Source of the DNA: Neoarius graeffei
Lineage: Eukaryota; Chordata; Actinopteri; Siluriformes; Ariidae
Reading direction: 5' to 3'
Length of the DNA stretch: 64,000 nt
Assembly (NCBI RefSeq): GCF_027579695.1
Contig: NC_083577.1
Location: 43,378,198 to 43,442,197, forward strand
The notes below the pieces were generated by a model. The model saw nothing but the letters and a program-made list of their open reading frames with translations. It had not been told where the DNA came from and searched no databases. The position numbers were made by a program, and so were the translations under genes. Positions 44,310 through 55,766 of the stretch are shown piece by piece. Position 1 is the stretch's first letter. Every line of letters starts with the position of its first letter.

Positions 44310-45889
44310 AGCCCTTGAGTATCCACAGTGCTGATCACACTGGACTTGCATCGTACTATTGAAATGCACAAGGCAGCATGAATACATACCATGTAAATCA
44401 GAGAAATAATGACACTGGAGCTTGGAATTAGTCGTGAAGAGACCTGTGTGCATTGTGTTTGTGTGCAGAAAAATGTATATGTTTTTCATTCATGAATGCA
44501 TGCTTCTGTCAGTGCATTTAAAGCCATCATGTTACTCATATTTTTTTGAACCTATCAGGACTCATACAGCTCTTACTAGGAAAACAAATGGGTAGTGAAT
44601 CGTCTCTCAACTACACAAAACCCTGTAGACTGAAAAGACCTCATAAAACCTTGTTTTCATTTATTTTAAAAGTCTTGATGTTAAGTACTGTATTTTTGTA
44701 CCTTTTTGATTATTATTATTATTATTATTATTATTATTGATGTTTTATATGTTTGCACTAGAGATTAAGTTTGCATTTCAGTTCTTCTGCATGGGAAGTA
44801 TGGACTGAGTTTTGATAATACACCATTAAGTATTTCACTTGTTTGAATTAAAAACAAATGTAAACACTCTCTCTTTAAAGTTGTTTGATATTTAATTACT
44901 ATGACTCATAATGTGTGTATTCATGATAAAATATGAATGCTCTTTATCGCATATCAGTGTAAAACACTAAACACACACTGCTCATGAACACACGCCTCAT
45001 TATATTAAGAAAGACATAAAATAACACCAGGATAATTGATCTGTATTAGTGCTCACTGTGTAGCAAATCACTGCTAGGATTTGCACTTTGCAGTAGAAGA
45101 AGTGACTCAGAAACAAAACAGGTCATATATTCAGCAGCACTTACTCAAAGCCAAGCAGGAAGCTAGACAGGACATGCAAAGGAAAGGATGTTTCTTTCCC
45201 AGGAAATGAGATGACAATAGCAGGAAGCTATATGAAACTGGTGCTTACAGGTGTTCTTGGATGTCACATTTATGGTGGTCTGTACGTGTAACATTTAATA
45301 TTACACGTACAGACCACAACCTGGTTTAAAAGAGGTTAAACATGCTGGCTATTTCTTTCTATCAAACAAGTTATCAAAGTTATGTTTTCTGTGGCAAAAT
45401 GCAGGCTTGATAAGTCTTCTCACCTCAATACAATACTCAGTACAGAGGCACTGTAATATGCACAGAGCAGTGACTTAATTTTTTGCATTGGGCATTCTTG
45501 GGTCATTTTACAGCCCCTGATTACTATCAAGGCCAATCAAACTCAGTTCATATTGGATGATAACATGCATCTGTGTGCTGAGACATACACACCTTCAGCA
45601 GGAAAATTATCTTGCATGTTCTCAAGTAATTTCACACAACAACTCTCATTTAATATAGCAGCTTGAATTTATAGACTACAGTGTAAACTGTCAGAAACGG
45701 ATACAGTAGGCATACATTTCTGTCCCCCAAGGTACAGTCTACACTAATGTACCCTCTAGGGCTCATTATTGGTCTATGTGTACCTTTTCAGGGTCAAAAA
45801 GATACATATATGTTCCCAATCAGTATATAAATGGTACAAATAAATACCTTAGATAGTTCTGCCCTAGTGACAAGCCGTTGTACTCCTAA
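44310..45889. other. ildr2 3' UTR and intergenic DNA
   Basis: A (TAT)n run at 44709-44739, no frame. The ildr2 3' end should lie here; ATTAAA near 44848 is a weak candidate signal. Confidence 0.4.
45273..45318. repeat. Short perfect hairpin
   Basis: GTGGTCTGTACGTGTAA and its exact reverse complement flank a spacer of about 9-12 bases (ending TTACACGTACAGACCAC). Confidence 0.85.
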
Positions 45890-45965
45890 AGGTACAATAA
45901 TGTACTTTGTTTTCTGAGAGTGTCTAAACAGGTCATTTGCAAAGAGATGAATATAACTGGTATAG

Positions 45966-46326
45966 CGGGCGGCATGGTGGTGTAGTGGTTAGCACTGTCT
46001 CCTCACAGCAAGAAGGTCCTGGGTTTGAGCCCAGTGGCTAACGAGGGCCTTTCTGTGTGGAGTTTGCATGTTCTCCCCGTGTCTGTGTGGGTTTCCTCTG
46101 GGTGCTCAGGTTTCCCCCACAGTCCAAAGAGATGCAGGTTAGGCTAATTGGTGGCTCTAAAGTGACCGTAAGTGTGAATGGTTGTCTGTGTCTATGTGTC
46201 AGCCCTGCGATGATCTCGCAACTTGTCCAGGGTGTACCCCGCCTCTCGCCCATAGTCAGCTGGGATAGGCTCCAGCTTGCCTGCGACCCTGTACAGGATA
46301 AGCGGCTACAGATAATGGATGGATGG
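45966..46326 (+). repeat. tRNA-derived SINE, duplication copy 1
   Basis: Head, body and a GGATGGAT-type tail; AACTGGTATAG duplicated at 45955-45965 and 46327-46337. Confidence 0.9.
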
Positions 46327-46542
46327 AACTGGTATAGCTGTTTTTTTTTTCAGTTACCTTTCACAGATAATAAAATAATGGAGTGTCTATTTGCACCTGG
46401 CTGCTTTTTGGCTATTTACATTTGGTTAGGAATAGGGTTTGGGTGTAAATAGCATGTTGTACCCCTAAAGGTACAATAATGTACTTTGTTTTCTGAGTGT
46501 CAAAACAGGACATGTGCAAAAAGATGAATATAACTGGTATAG

Positions 46543-46829
46543 CGGGCGGCACAGCGGTGTATTGGTTAGCACCATTGCCTCACAGCAAGAAGGTCCTGGG
46601 TTTGAGCCCAGTGGCTGACGAGGGCCTTTCCCACACAGTCCAAAGACTAATTGGTGGCTCTAAATTGGCCATGAGTGTGAATGGTTGTTTGTGTCTCTGT
46701 GTCAGTCCTGCGATGACCTGGCAACTTTTCCAGGGTGTACCCCACCTCTCTCCCATAGTCAGCTGGGATAGGCTCCAGCTTGCCTGCGACCCTGCACAGG
46801 ATAAGCGGCTACAAATAATGGATGGATGG
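46543..46829 (+). repeat. tRNA-derived SINE, duplication copy 2 (internal deletion)
   Basis: Same target duplication AACTGGTATAG (46532-46542, 46830-46840), showing it was copied together with its flanks and not inserted twice. Lacks the segment with TTTGCATGTTCTCCCC. Confidence 0.9.
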
Positions 46830-46963
46830 AACTGGTATAGCTGTTTTTTTTTCAGTCACCTTTCACAGATAATAAAATACTGGAGTGTCTATTTGCACCC
46901 GGCTGCTTTTTGGCTATTTACATTTGGTTAGTAATAGGGTTTGGGTGTAAATAGCATGTTGGC

Positions 46964-47628
46964 ATCTGGGTGCTGCTATATACACCCAAGTGTACATAGC
47001 CACATTGGCTATACAGCCCAGGTACAAATAGTTTGTTGGCTACTGACACCTCGGGTACACATAGGATATGTCATAAAATAAACCCATCTTCGTCTGGAGA
47101 AGCCTAAAGTTGAGCCAGACTCTATTGTGTTTGTACACTGTATCGTCGAGTGTGAGCAGAAACCTTGGCAACCGCTAATCGCCACCTTGTGGTAGACATT
47201 CAAAACAACTGTTTTATATCAGAGCAAACAGCAGTTATACTGCACAAAACTAATTAAATGCAGTGACTTTGGCATTAGAAACGACACAGCGTGAATATTC
47301 CGTTATTTAGTATCCTAAGTAGGGCTATAATATAAGGAGTAAGCAGCTAATGTGAAGCAGGGTTTCGGCCATGTTGTGTGTTTGTACAGATGCACCTGTG
47401 CAAGGCTGAGGTGAATGATGTCACTGTTTCTGGGGGAGGAGAGTGTCTGAGAGTGCGGCCTGCCGATATATGGACTACTTTTATACCTGAAAACGGAGTG
47501 AAACAAGTGCAAGATATAGTCTTAAACTGTAAAATATGCTTCTTTTAGATGACTCACTTCAGCGAATTAATCGACTTGTGTGATATTTGGGTGAAAATAC
47601 CGAGGAGAAGTTAGTGCGTGGCAAAACC
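46964..47628 (+). promoter_or_regulatory. ildr1: ildr1 upstream region
   Basis: Contains the presumed ildr1 promoter and 5' UTR. CCGATATATGGACTAC at about 47463 is a weak TATA-like candidate. No other feature. Confidence 0.35.
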
Positions 47629-47680
47629 ATGGAGAAGCCAACACTGACAGCAGTGCTCTTCTGCTACCTGTTTACTCAAG
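47629..47680 (+). CDS. ildr1: ildr1 exon 1 (signal peptide)
   Basis: Encodes [17 protein letters not shown] plus one base; start in AACCATGG context; donor GTAAAT, phase 1. Confidence 0.85.
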
Positions 47681-48244
47681 GTAAATAGGACTGCTTTATA
47701 TTTTTCTTAACAAACAAACAAAGAAAAAAAAACTTACTGGTTTTGTAAAGGTTTAAGAAATTGTCTGTTAATTTTTCCTTAAGCCACGCTTTTTGTTTAA
47801 TAAATAAAAACCTGATCACGTGACAGGTATTGACCAATCGTTGAGCGTGTTTTTAATGTAAAATAATTCACAGAGCTTTCTAAAAGTCGGCTCTTGTTTG
47901 TGTACCGAGGCCAATTTATTTTTCTACAAATAAGCATAAGTTATTACATACAGAGCCCCAGGTAAGTCTCGTTTATATTTTAGCAGCTGTCCAAACGATG
48001 TTTTCATACCATAAGTGTATTTAAAAAAAAAAAAAAAAAGCTTCAGAAACACTAATTGTACAGGGAAAACATTCTTTGCAAGCAATTTGTTTGTCAAACA
48101 AATGTACAAAACACACAAAAATGTCATCACTGCTGTGATAAGACTACAAATAACATACTGTCAAATAAAAACTCCGGTCAGTTAATAGCATTTTTATTTT
48201 ATTTTATTAAGCTTCCACCTCAGATACAGTAAATAAACACAATA

Positions 48245-48280
<36 letters not shown>

Positions 48281-51200
48281 GGTGAGGGTCACACAACAGA
48301 GCTAGGCTCCAATAACAGTCAAGTTTATTTGTACAACGCGTTTAACAATAGACATTGTCGCAAAGCAGCTTTACAGAATTTGGACGACTTAAAACATGAG
48401 CTAATTTTATCCCTAATCTATCCCCAATGAGCAAGCCTGTGGCGACGGTGGCAAGGAAAAACTCCCTCAGACGACAAGAGGAAGAAACCTCGAGAGGAAC
48501 CAGACTCAAAAGGGAACCCATCCTCATTTGGGCAACAACAGACAACATGACTATAACATTAACAGTTTTAACATGAAGTCAGTTTCGTTGATGTTATAAA
48601 ATCTTCATTGATGGAAACTTGAGTGCAAAACTGTTCATGACAACTGCAGTCCTAAAGTTAGCAAGTCAACTGTAGTCCTCAGCCATAAAAGCATTACTGT
48701 AAGAGTCCAGAGCATCTTCCAAGTGTGACTTTCAACTGTCCATATGGGGCCGTCCAATAACAGTGTGCCCTATAATAAATAAATAAATAAAAGATGCATA
48801 TACACATATAAATAGAACTAAATAATAAATATAAATACATCACAAAAGAACATATAAATAGAACATAATAATAATAATAATAATAATCTTTACTTAATTA
48901 ACATTTAAAAGCCCGTTCAGCCTAAAAAATATTCGCTTCACAGAAACATGCTTGTGGAAACCACAAATTAAAATATATTCTAAAAATCTCATAACAAAAG
49001 AATATAAAATTTACAATTATAATATTCCAATTATTATGGCCTAATATCGTTTATAATATTATTTATACTTAAAAACATGGAACTGGTGATCTAATTGCAG
49101 TCCCTTTCCACGGATCATCATCCCATATAAGATGATCAGTGGAAAGGGACTGCAAATAGACCACCAATTCCATGATGCTATTAACAGATCGGAGTTATTA
49201 TTTGACAGTATGTTATTTGTAATCTTCTCATCAGTCCCCTTCCACTGATGGTACCTGATAAACTGACGAGAGTGTTTTTCAGATAGTTTCTCATAGGCCT
49301 GAGTGATTTTTTTTTTTTTTTTTTAAATCTATACTTCCATCCTATTTAGAAGTGCTTGCCATCCAGGTGACAGTTCCACATACAGAACGAAGCACCACTC
49401 TGTTTGCCTCCGTCATCTTACGCTGCGACTACTCTACTTCAGTCAACCAGCAAGACGTGCTGGTTACATGGCGCTACAAGTCCTTCTGCATGGACCCTGT
49501 GTTGCAGTATTACTCAACAGGTACACTTTGTTGTGAACTTGAAGTGGAAAAAAAATGCAGTCATGGAGGTTTTATATCTTTCGTTTCATTTATATTACTT
49601 CTAATTAATTGTAGTAATGATAACACCATTTTTGCATTGTGTACAATACTGCTTTGTGTGTTTGTAATTGATTATATTGATAATCATGTGGCAGAAATGA
49701 GGTTTCTTTGTAGATTTGCCAGGCTTATATGTGAGCTTTGGAGAGCCTTGGATTCAAACTGCTAGTAGAATGCCCTCAGGTTGCCGAGTCAGTCCTTTTA
49801 CAGCTGTATCAGGCATGGAAATGTGGAAGGAGGAGGAGGATGGTCATATTAATAACCTGAACAGAGATTCAGAGAATCAATACTGTAAAAGAAGAGCTAA
49901 AATCCCTGAACAGCACTTTTAATATTAATGCAATATTACATCAATCTCTTCTCTGTGTCGCCAGCATACCAGGCAGCTCTGAGTCTGGGGCAAGACCCAG
50001 CCAATGACTGTCCTGACCGCCAACGCACCATCCGCATAGTTATCCAGAAGAGAGGCACTAATGAGCCCATACTGGGAGCAGAATACCGTGAACGCAAGAT
50101 CACCATCCAAAACAGTGAGTCTACCACGAGACAAAACACTAAGGCAGACTCAGAATATACGAGTTTAATTTGGGTTTATTGCATTTATTTCCAGAAGCTG
50201 ATCTGATCATCACCGAGGTCATGTGGTGGGATAATGGTGTGTATTTCTGCTCCATTGATGCAGCTGGAGACACCATTGGAGACTCTGATCGGGAAATCAA
50301 ACTCATTGTGTACCGTACGTAGTACCAGCTCAGGTTCTTGCAACCTCTTTTTTTTGGTCATATATCTTGTTCACAGAGAACACAGTACACATTTGGCTTT
50401 GATATGTGGCAGTGGCATTTTAGGCCCATTTCTTAAATATTAAGAGTGCTTATAAAGAGCTGTTAAAAGTTGTTGATGAATAGAATGTAATATGTTGTCT
50501 ATTCTTGTCTCAGATTGGCTGACTGTGCTGTTGATCGTTCTTGGGGCATTGCTTCTGATCATACTTCTCTGTATCTGCTGCTGTCAGTGCTGCCCTCAGA
50601 ACTGCTGCTGCTATGTTCGTTGCCCATGCTGTCCAAAAACATGCTGCTGCCCAGAGAAAGGTACAAACCATACAGGATCTTAATATTGGTGCTAAAGCCA
50701 CTCAGACACTTTCTGACTGATGACAGACAGCAGCAAAGTATCACAAAATCGATACATAGCATTCTTATGGTGTAAAGTATAAGATCAAAGACATTTAAAA
50801 TAGTTTTTCTATAGCATATATTTATAAAATGTAGTGTATTTTTGTAAAACTAATGACAGGTCTTAAGTTTCTTACTCTGTCTTGCATCTCTGTAGTGGTG
50901 ATGCAACACAGGATGATGAGTGAGGCCCAGAAAGCCATGGCTCCCTGGCTTCATGGTCAACCTGTTTATGCCCCCATTGGGTCTAATGGATCATCTCAGG
51001 CAAACCCTCTGCTCTACTCAGGTGTGCAACACAACTTGTCATCAATTTGTCATGCACTTATGACATATTGAAGTGATTTTAACTTTGGCCAAAAGTGCAA
51101 TTTTCACACATTTATGTCTCCTATATATTCTAATTATGATAAACATAATTTGCTCAAATCTGTCACTCACAGGTTCCTTCTCAGAACATTCTTCTAAACA

Positions 51201-52215
51201 CAGTATACCAATGGCAAAAATGGTCGCTCCTCCCTTGCAACCTGGCCCACCTATGGTACTTGGGCATGGTGTTCAAGCCAATGGGAGTGTACGTGGTAGT
51301 GTCCAAGGCAACAGTCAGATGCTAGACTTCCTGGAGAGTCAGGTGAGAGGGTTGGATGTGGGAGCCCCACTTCTCCAACCTCCAACTCAGTATGTGGCAA
51401 CCCATCTTCAGGCTGTGCCTCTTCAGCAAGTAGCTGTTCAACCCCAGCCTGTGCAGAATGTACAGCCCATGCAGCCATTAACACAAGCTGTGCCTTTCTC
51501 CCCTGGACCTCCTAGTATGCTTTCAGCTTTGGATGAAATGGGTGTGCATGGTGTAGAACGCAGGGTTATCCAGTTGCCCCCCATTGTGGGCCGGGCACCA
51601 AGCCTGATCTCCCGCAGAGGCCCAAGGGAGAACCGCAGGGTACCCCGACTCTCCAGTCAATCAAGTGGCAGCTCAAACCGCACAGGTCATAACCATGACG
51701 ATTCCTGGTACCCAGAGTCATCACGGCATGGGATCCTGCGCAGTTACAGTGGTGAGTCTGACAGGAATGACCGGCGTTCGGGCCGAGGCTCACGAGAACA
51801 CAGGGGAGATCGAAGCACGCAGAGGTCTCGCCCACGTGTTCGCAGTAAAGCAGAGCTAATAAAGGAACTGGAACGGGCAACTCCTCATCGAGACAGGAGC
51901 TACTCTCCCACACCTCAGGGTAGCTTCTGGAGCTCGGAGGAGGAGGATGAGAGTCACAGAGGGATGCCAAGATCACGAGACCGAGTTTGGCTTGAGAAAC
52001 CACCTAGTTACTCTTCCATTGACATCCAACCAGGCCATAGCAAGAGGACCAGTGAACGCAACTCGGTGAGATTTTAGGGTGATTGGAGGGAGAATCTGAG
52101 TGCATCTTTGTCCTATCACCCCTCAAATTTTCTTTGCCAAACCAATATGCCATCCTTTCTTTTTCCTGTGTCTTAGGACAAGAGCTCTCGCAGTGCCATC
52201 AGCGTTGTCATCTGA
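47629..52215 (+). CDS. ildr1: ildr1 (angulin-2), whole gene
   Basis: Coding exons are 47629-47680, 49350-49520, 49965-50114, 50195-50314, 50514-50660, 50896-51021, 51173-52065 and 52177-52215: 1698 nt, 565 aa, all GT-AG and in phase. Signal peptide 1-21; V-type Ig domain with cysteines 43 and 143. [47 protein letters not shown] and [15 protein letters not shown] match mammalian ILDR1 almost word for word. The membrane helix (about 166-187) is followed by a cysteine cluster and a long disordered tail with [25 protein letters not shown] and [18 protein letters not shown]1 is a tricellular-junction protein; loss causes deafness in humans. LSR was considered and rejected on these motifs. Confidence 0.93.
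48318..48545. repeat. Dispersed fish repeat (copy 2)
   Basis: Related to 27204-27400, with ACAATAGACATTGTC, CAAAGCAGCTTTA, AAGGAAAAACTCCCTC and GAGGAAGAAACC blocks. Confidence 0.6.
49077..49173. repeat. Palindrome of about 97 bp
   Basis: CATGGAACTGGTGATCTA plus TTGCAGTCCCTTTCCAC pairs with GTGGAAAGGGACTGCAA plus TAGACCACCAATTCCATG; spacer about 27 bases with a further ATCATC/GATGAT pairing. It forms the right part of the element at 48140-49225. Confidence 0.85.
49350..49520 (+). CDS. ildr1: ildr1 exon 2 (first half of V domain)
   Basis: [20 protein letters not shown] to QYYST; acceptor CCTATTTAG, donor GTACAC, phase 1. Confidence 0.94.
49965..50114 (+). CDS. ildr1: ildr1 exon 3 (middle of V domain)
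   Basis: [20 protein letters not shown] to KITIQN; phase 1-1. Exons 2 and 3 together equal one exon of ildr2. Confidence 0.95.
50195..50314 (+). CDS. ildr1: ildr1 exon 4 (end of V domain)
   Basis: [20 protein letters not shown] to EIKLIVY, with cysteine 143; donor GTACGT. Confidence 0.95.
50514..50660 (+). CDS. ildr1: ildr1 exon 5 (transmembrane and cysteine cluster)
   Basis: [19 protein letters not shown] then [20 protein letters not shown] and [11 protein letters not shown]; likely palmitoylated. Confidence 0.95.
50896..51021 (+). CDS. ildr1: ildr1 exon 6
   Basis: [20 protein letters not shown] to ANPLLYS; acceptor CTCTGTAG, donor GTGTGC. Confidence 0.88.
51173..52065 (+). CDS. ildr1: ildr1 exon 7 (long cytoplasmic exon)
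   Basis: Residues 256-553: Q/P/V-rich first part, then [12 protein letters not shown]-rich segments, [12 protein letters not shown] and [20 protein letters not shown]. Donor GTGAGA in phase 0. Confidence 0.94.
52177..52215 (+). CDS. ildr1: ildr1 exon 8 (C-terminal micro-exon)
   Basis: [12 protein letters not shown] and TGA, matching the mammalian ILDR1 end (KDSSHSGRSVVI). Acceptor TGTGTCTTAG. Confidence 0.93.
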   Translation, partial: DKSSRSAISVVI

Positions 52216-53390
52216 AGCCTCTTCGTGCTTTGTACTGTATTTTCACAGTGAGTGCCCAAGTTAGTATGGCTGTTTCTATAATGAGTATTGCAAGTATCAT
52301 GGAGTTTATACAAGACTACACAGCACTAGCCCAGTGGTACAAGAAGAATGGAACAGAATTAATTTTTGTAATTTTAAGATTGTTTTTTCTATGTTGTGTA
52401 TGCTCCTGTATTTTTATTTTATTTTTTTAATTTTGTTTGGTTGTTACACTTCAATGGGCTGCACTTTAGCTTAATTTTTTTTACTAAATAATTGTACTTT
52501 TTATAAAGTGGATTTCATTTCTCAATTTTAGAATATTTGTATTATTTGAATCATTTTTATTATGCATCAGGTTTTGTCTCTTTCTTGGTGCTGTTTGGGT
52601 ACAAAATGAAGGAAATCTAGTTGTGCACAGTTTGTTATAATTGCACTTTACTCTGAGTATCCTCACAGTTCCACACCCTTAGCCTCCCAAAAAACTAGCC
52701 TAATTTCTTTTAATGTTTTCTGGAACCTAATGTTCAGTTAACTTGTTTTATGTAATTTTTTTTTTATCTAAATGCATTTTTATGTGATTAAAAAAATGAA
52801 TCATGCTGAACGTGGAGTTTATGTCCACACTGCAGGCACAAATCAGTTTTTTTTTTTTTTTTGCTCATACAGTATGTGACTCAAATCTGGGGGGGGTTTC
52901 CCATAAGGGTATGAACAGTACAAATCATATGGAAGCTGACCTTTTCAGTTCTGACAATGGCCATTTTCATATGTGGTCTGATGAGTGTCTTGCTGCAAGT
53001 GTCTTGTAGAGAGGCACTGACAGGTGTCATTGAAAATAGGTCATCCTGAAATTTTGGATGAAATGTTTCATTGAAGCCATTCATGTCAATCTCGCCACTC
53101 CTGGCGCTGGTTCTATACTCCATAGAGTGCTCTGTCTAATCATCATCCTCGTTATCATCTGTTCATGCATTTGCTGGCTTCCACTGTACATCAACTTATA
53201 AACGAAATGCTAAACGTTGACTTCATTGTGCTACATGTTTAGTTCCATACAACAGTGTCCTTTGCGTGATGTCTTTATTTTGCATATGCAGTTCAGGGCC
53301 ATGACCAGTTCACAATGGAATCTGATATTGGTCACACTTAACAAAAAGGGGGGAAATCAAATTTTCACAATAAATTTGAATTGCACACTA
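52216..53390 (+). other. ildr1: ildr1 3' UTR and flank
   Basis: AT-rich with no frame or mobile element; AATAAA at about 53370 is a possible polyadenylation signal, with ATTAAA near 52788 an earlier one. Confidence 0.45.
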
Positions 53391-53578
53391 AGGCTTGCAG
53401 TATGAACATAGCCTAAGGCACTTGAGTTGTTGGTGTCTAAAGGCAGGATATGAAGTGTGTGTGCGCGTGCAAGAGTGTGTGTGGGACAGAGAGCACCTGT
53501 GTGTGAGCACTGCTGACCCCATTATCTTCCCAAACGCTTTGTGACTGGAGTATAATTTGGATTTTGTGGAATCAAAAT

Positions 53579-53944
53579 CTTATCTCATCATCTCTAGCTG
53601 CTTTATCCTGTTCTACAGGGTCGCAGGCAAGCTGGAGCCTATCCCAGCTGACTACGGGTGAAAGGCGGGGTACACCCTGGACAAGTCGCCAGGTCATCAC
53701 AGGGCTGACACAGACACAGACAACCACTCACATTCACACCTACGGTCAATTTAGAGTCACCAGTTAACCTAACCTGCATGTCTTTGGATTGTGGGGGAAA
53801 CCGGAGCACCCGGAGGAAACCCACGCGTACACGAGGAGAACATGCAAACTCCACACAGAAAGGCCCTCGCCGGCCATGGGGCTCGAACCCGGACCTTCTT
53901 GCTGTGAGGCGACAGCGCTAACCACTACACCACCATGCCGCCCC
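53579..53944 (-). repeat. tRNA-derived SINE (minus strand)
   Basis: Full copy with head ending at CACCATGCCGCC on the plus strand; TGGAATCAAAAT duplicated at 53567-53578 and 53945-53956. Confidence 0.92.
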
Positions 53945-53956
53945 TGGAATCAAAAT

Positions 53957-55007
53957 AAGATGGTAAATTATTTAGGGCTGCAATAGCTAATTATGAACAA
54001 AACCAAGTCTATTTAACCTTGATAAGTTGTATGCTACAGAATTAGAAATATTAATTGAGACATTAAATTATTCCACAAAATCGAGTCGTACATGCACTAT
54101 AAGCCATGTACAATGAGTGGGTGGAATAACTTTTATTCTATTCACATTTGCTGGATTTTGAGAAACAGCGTTTTTATTTGCAAATTCAATAAATATAATC
54201 TTTATACAAAACATCCGACAAAATCATTTCCGTTTAGAATGTAAACAAACTGGCACAATGACACTGGCAGTTTGTGAAAAATGCTATAATTCTTGAAAAA
54301 TGTTCTTACCATCAAATGCTTTTATTCCATACTTTGTTGCCTTTTTTTGTGTATTTTTGGGGGTTTTGTTTTCATTTTGTCCTCGGTTAGTTCAGCAACA
54401 CGCTTTTTGTTTTTCTCTACTCACAGTATATGAGCTGATTAGCTACTCTACTACTCGGCTATCAGAGCACATGATTGCTCATATCCAGTAAATGTGCATA
54501 GAATACTGTATAACTAATGACTGTGGTGCCACCAAGTAACTTACATAACTGAAGTTTATATTAGTTATTTGTTTACTTCTGAAAAGTAAACATGTTCAGA
54601 TAAGAGATGAATAGAATTTTTCAGAAACAGATCCAGCAAACTGAACTGTGTGCATTACTGATAATTTAACTAATTTTGCACTTTTGTTTCACACAGCAGG
54701 ATACAGCCACTATAATATAGTAGAGAGAGTTCTGTGTCTAATATTCATTTTTGATCATCGTAATGACAAAATGACCAGAGGGTTAGATGGTTAATGAAAA
54801 ATAATACTAGCAGTGAAGAATAATTTTGTAAACTGAAAAAAACCAACAACCTAAAACTACATGAACTAAAAAGAAATATAATTACAGGTAACATCAGCTT
54901 TGTTTTCGTTTCCCCCCTCGAGACAGTAACAGACTAGTTCCACAAGGTGGCAGTAATGTAACGTCAGCTGTCGTAAAACTCCAAAGATAAGGCTCGCTGT
55001 GTGTCAC
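53957..55007. other. Gene-free stretch
   Basis: AT-rich, no gene or mobile element recognised. Confidence 0.4.
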
Positions 55008-55766
55008 CAGGGTGTCTACAGGTTTGTCCAAGTTAAATTTAAGACTTTTTAAGACCATGTTCCAAAAAAAATGAAGACCAAATCTAAAGTCACGCAAAAA
55101 CGTACTCTTTTGAAAAAAAAAAAAACTATATAATTTAATGTAACTTATTGTTCTTGTAAACATTCACCAGAAAACACTATTCTAGTAGAAGTACTTCATT
55201 TCTTTTCCTTGACAGGCATTCACACACTCAGAACACAATAAGGATCGGATAAACTTGTAACTATGTGACAATCAGAATGCAATCACAATGTTTGAATCCA
55301 AGGCCATCCTTAAAAAAAAAAAAAATCCGTTTCCTGTCCACCGGGTGAGCAAAAAAAAAAATTCAGTAGGGAGGGAGGGATTTTTCTTTTTTTAATGGGT
55401 GGATAAGAAAATCGCAATGATGTGTTTGCTTTTTCTTTCAGTACTTTTTTTATTACAAAAGCAGACACATTTAATAAAATGACAGTTTAATCAACTGAAA
55501 CTTGTACAAAAACTTTAAGTTAGCATTTTAAATGCTGACTGCAACATTTGCAAAACTTTTACAAAGGTACTTAAAATGTCCGACACACGGACTTTTTGTA
55601 GTTCTAAGGGCGTATTCACACCTATACGTTGTTTGGTCCGGACCAAACGAACCAAATTTCTCTTGGTCCGGACCTTTTGGGTTGGTCTGAATACAAACCA
55701 CCGAACTCTGGTCCGGACCAAACAAGCGGACCGAGACCGAGCTGCAAGGTCGGACTCGGTCCGGAC

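Larger units (their letters stand above)
45890..46963 (+). repeat. Tandem duplication of about 570 bp with SINE inside
   Basis: 45890-46459 and 46460-46963 are two copies of one segment: CCTAAAGGTACAATAATGTA start, SINE, then CTTTCACAGATAATAAAATA and GGGTTTGGGTGTAAATAGCA. The second copy is shorter because its SINE lost about 75 bases. Confidence 0.9.
48140..49225. mobile_element. Non-autonomous DNA element with inverted ends
   Basis: ACAAATAACATACTGTCAAA and related sequence at 48145-48190 recur in reverse complement at 49175-49215. It contains the dispersed repeat at 48318-48545 and (AAT)n runs. No frame; family unknown. Confidence 0.65.
47681..49349 (+). other. ildr1: ildr1 intron 1
   Basis: Filled by a non-autonomous transposon (48140-49225) and (AAT)n repeats. 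Confidence 0.6.

Noticed and set aside
47629-52215. LSR (angulin-1) instead of ILDR1
   Set aside because: [31 protein letters not shown] and the SVVI end fit ILDR1; the LSR-type exon before the membrane is absent.
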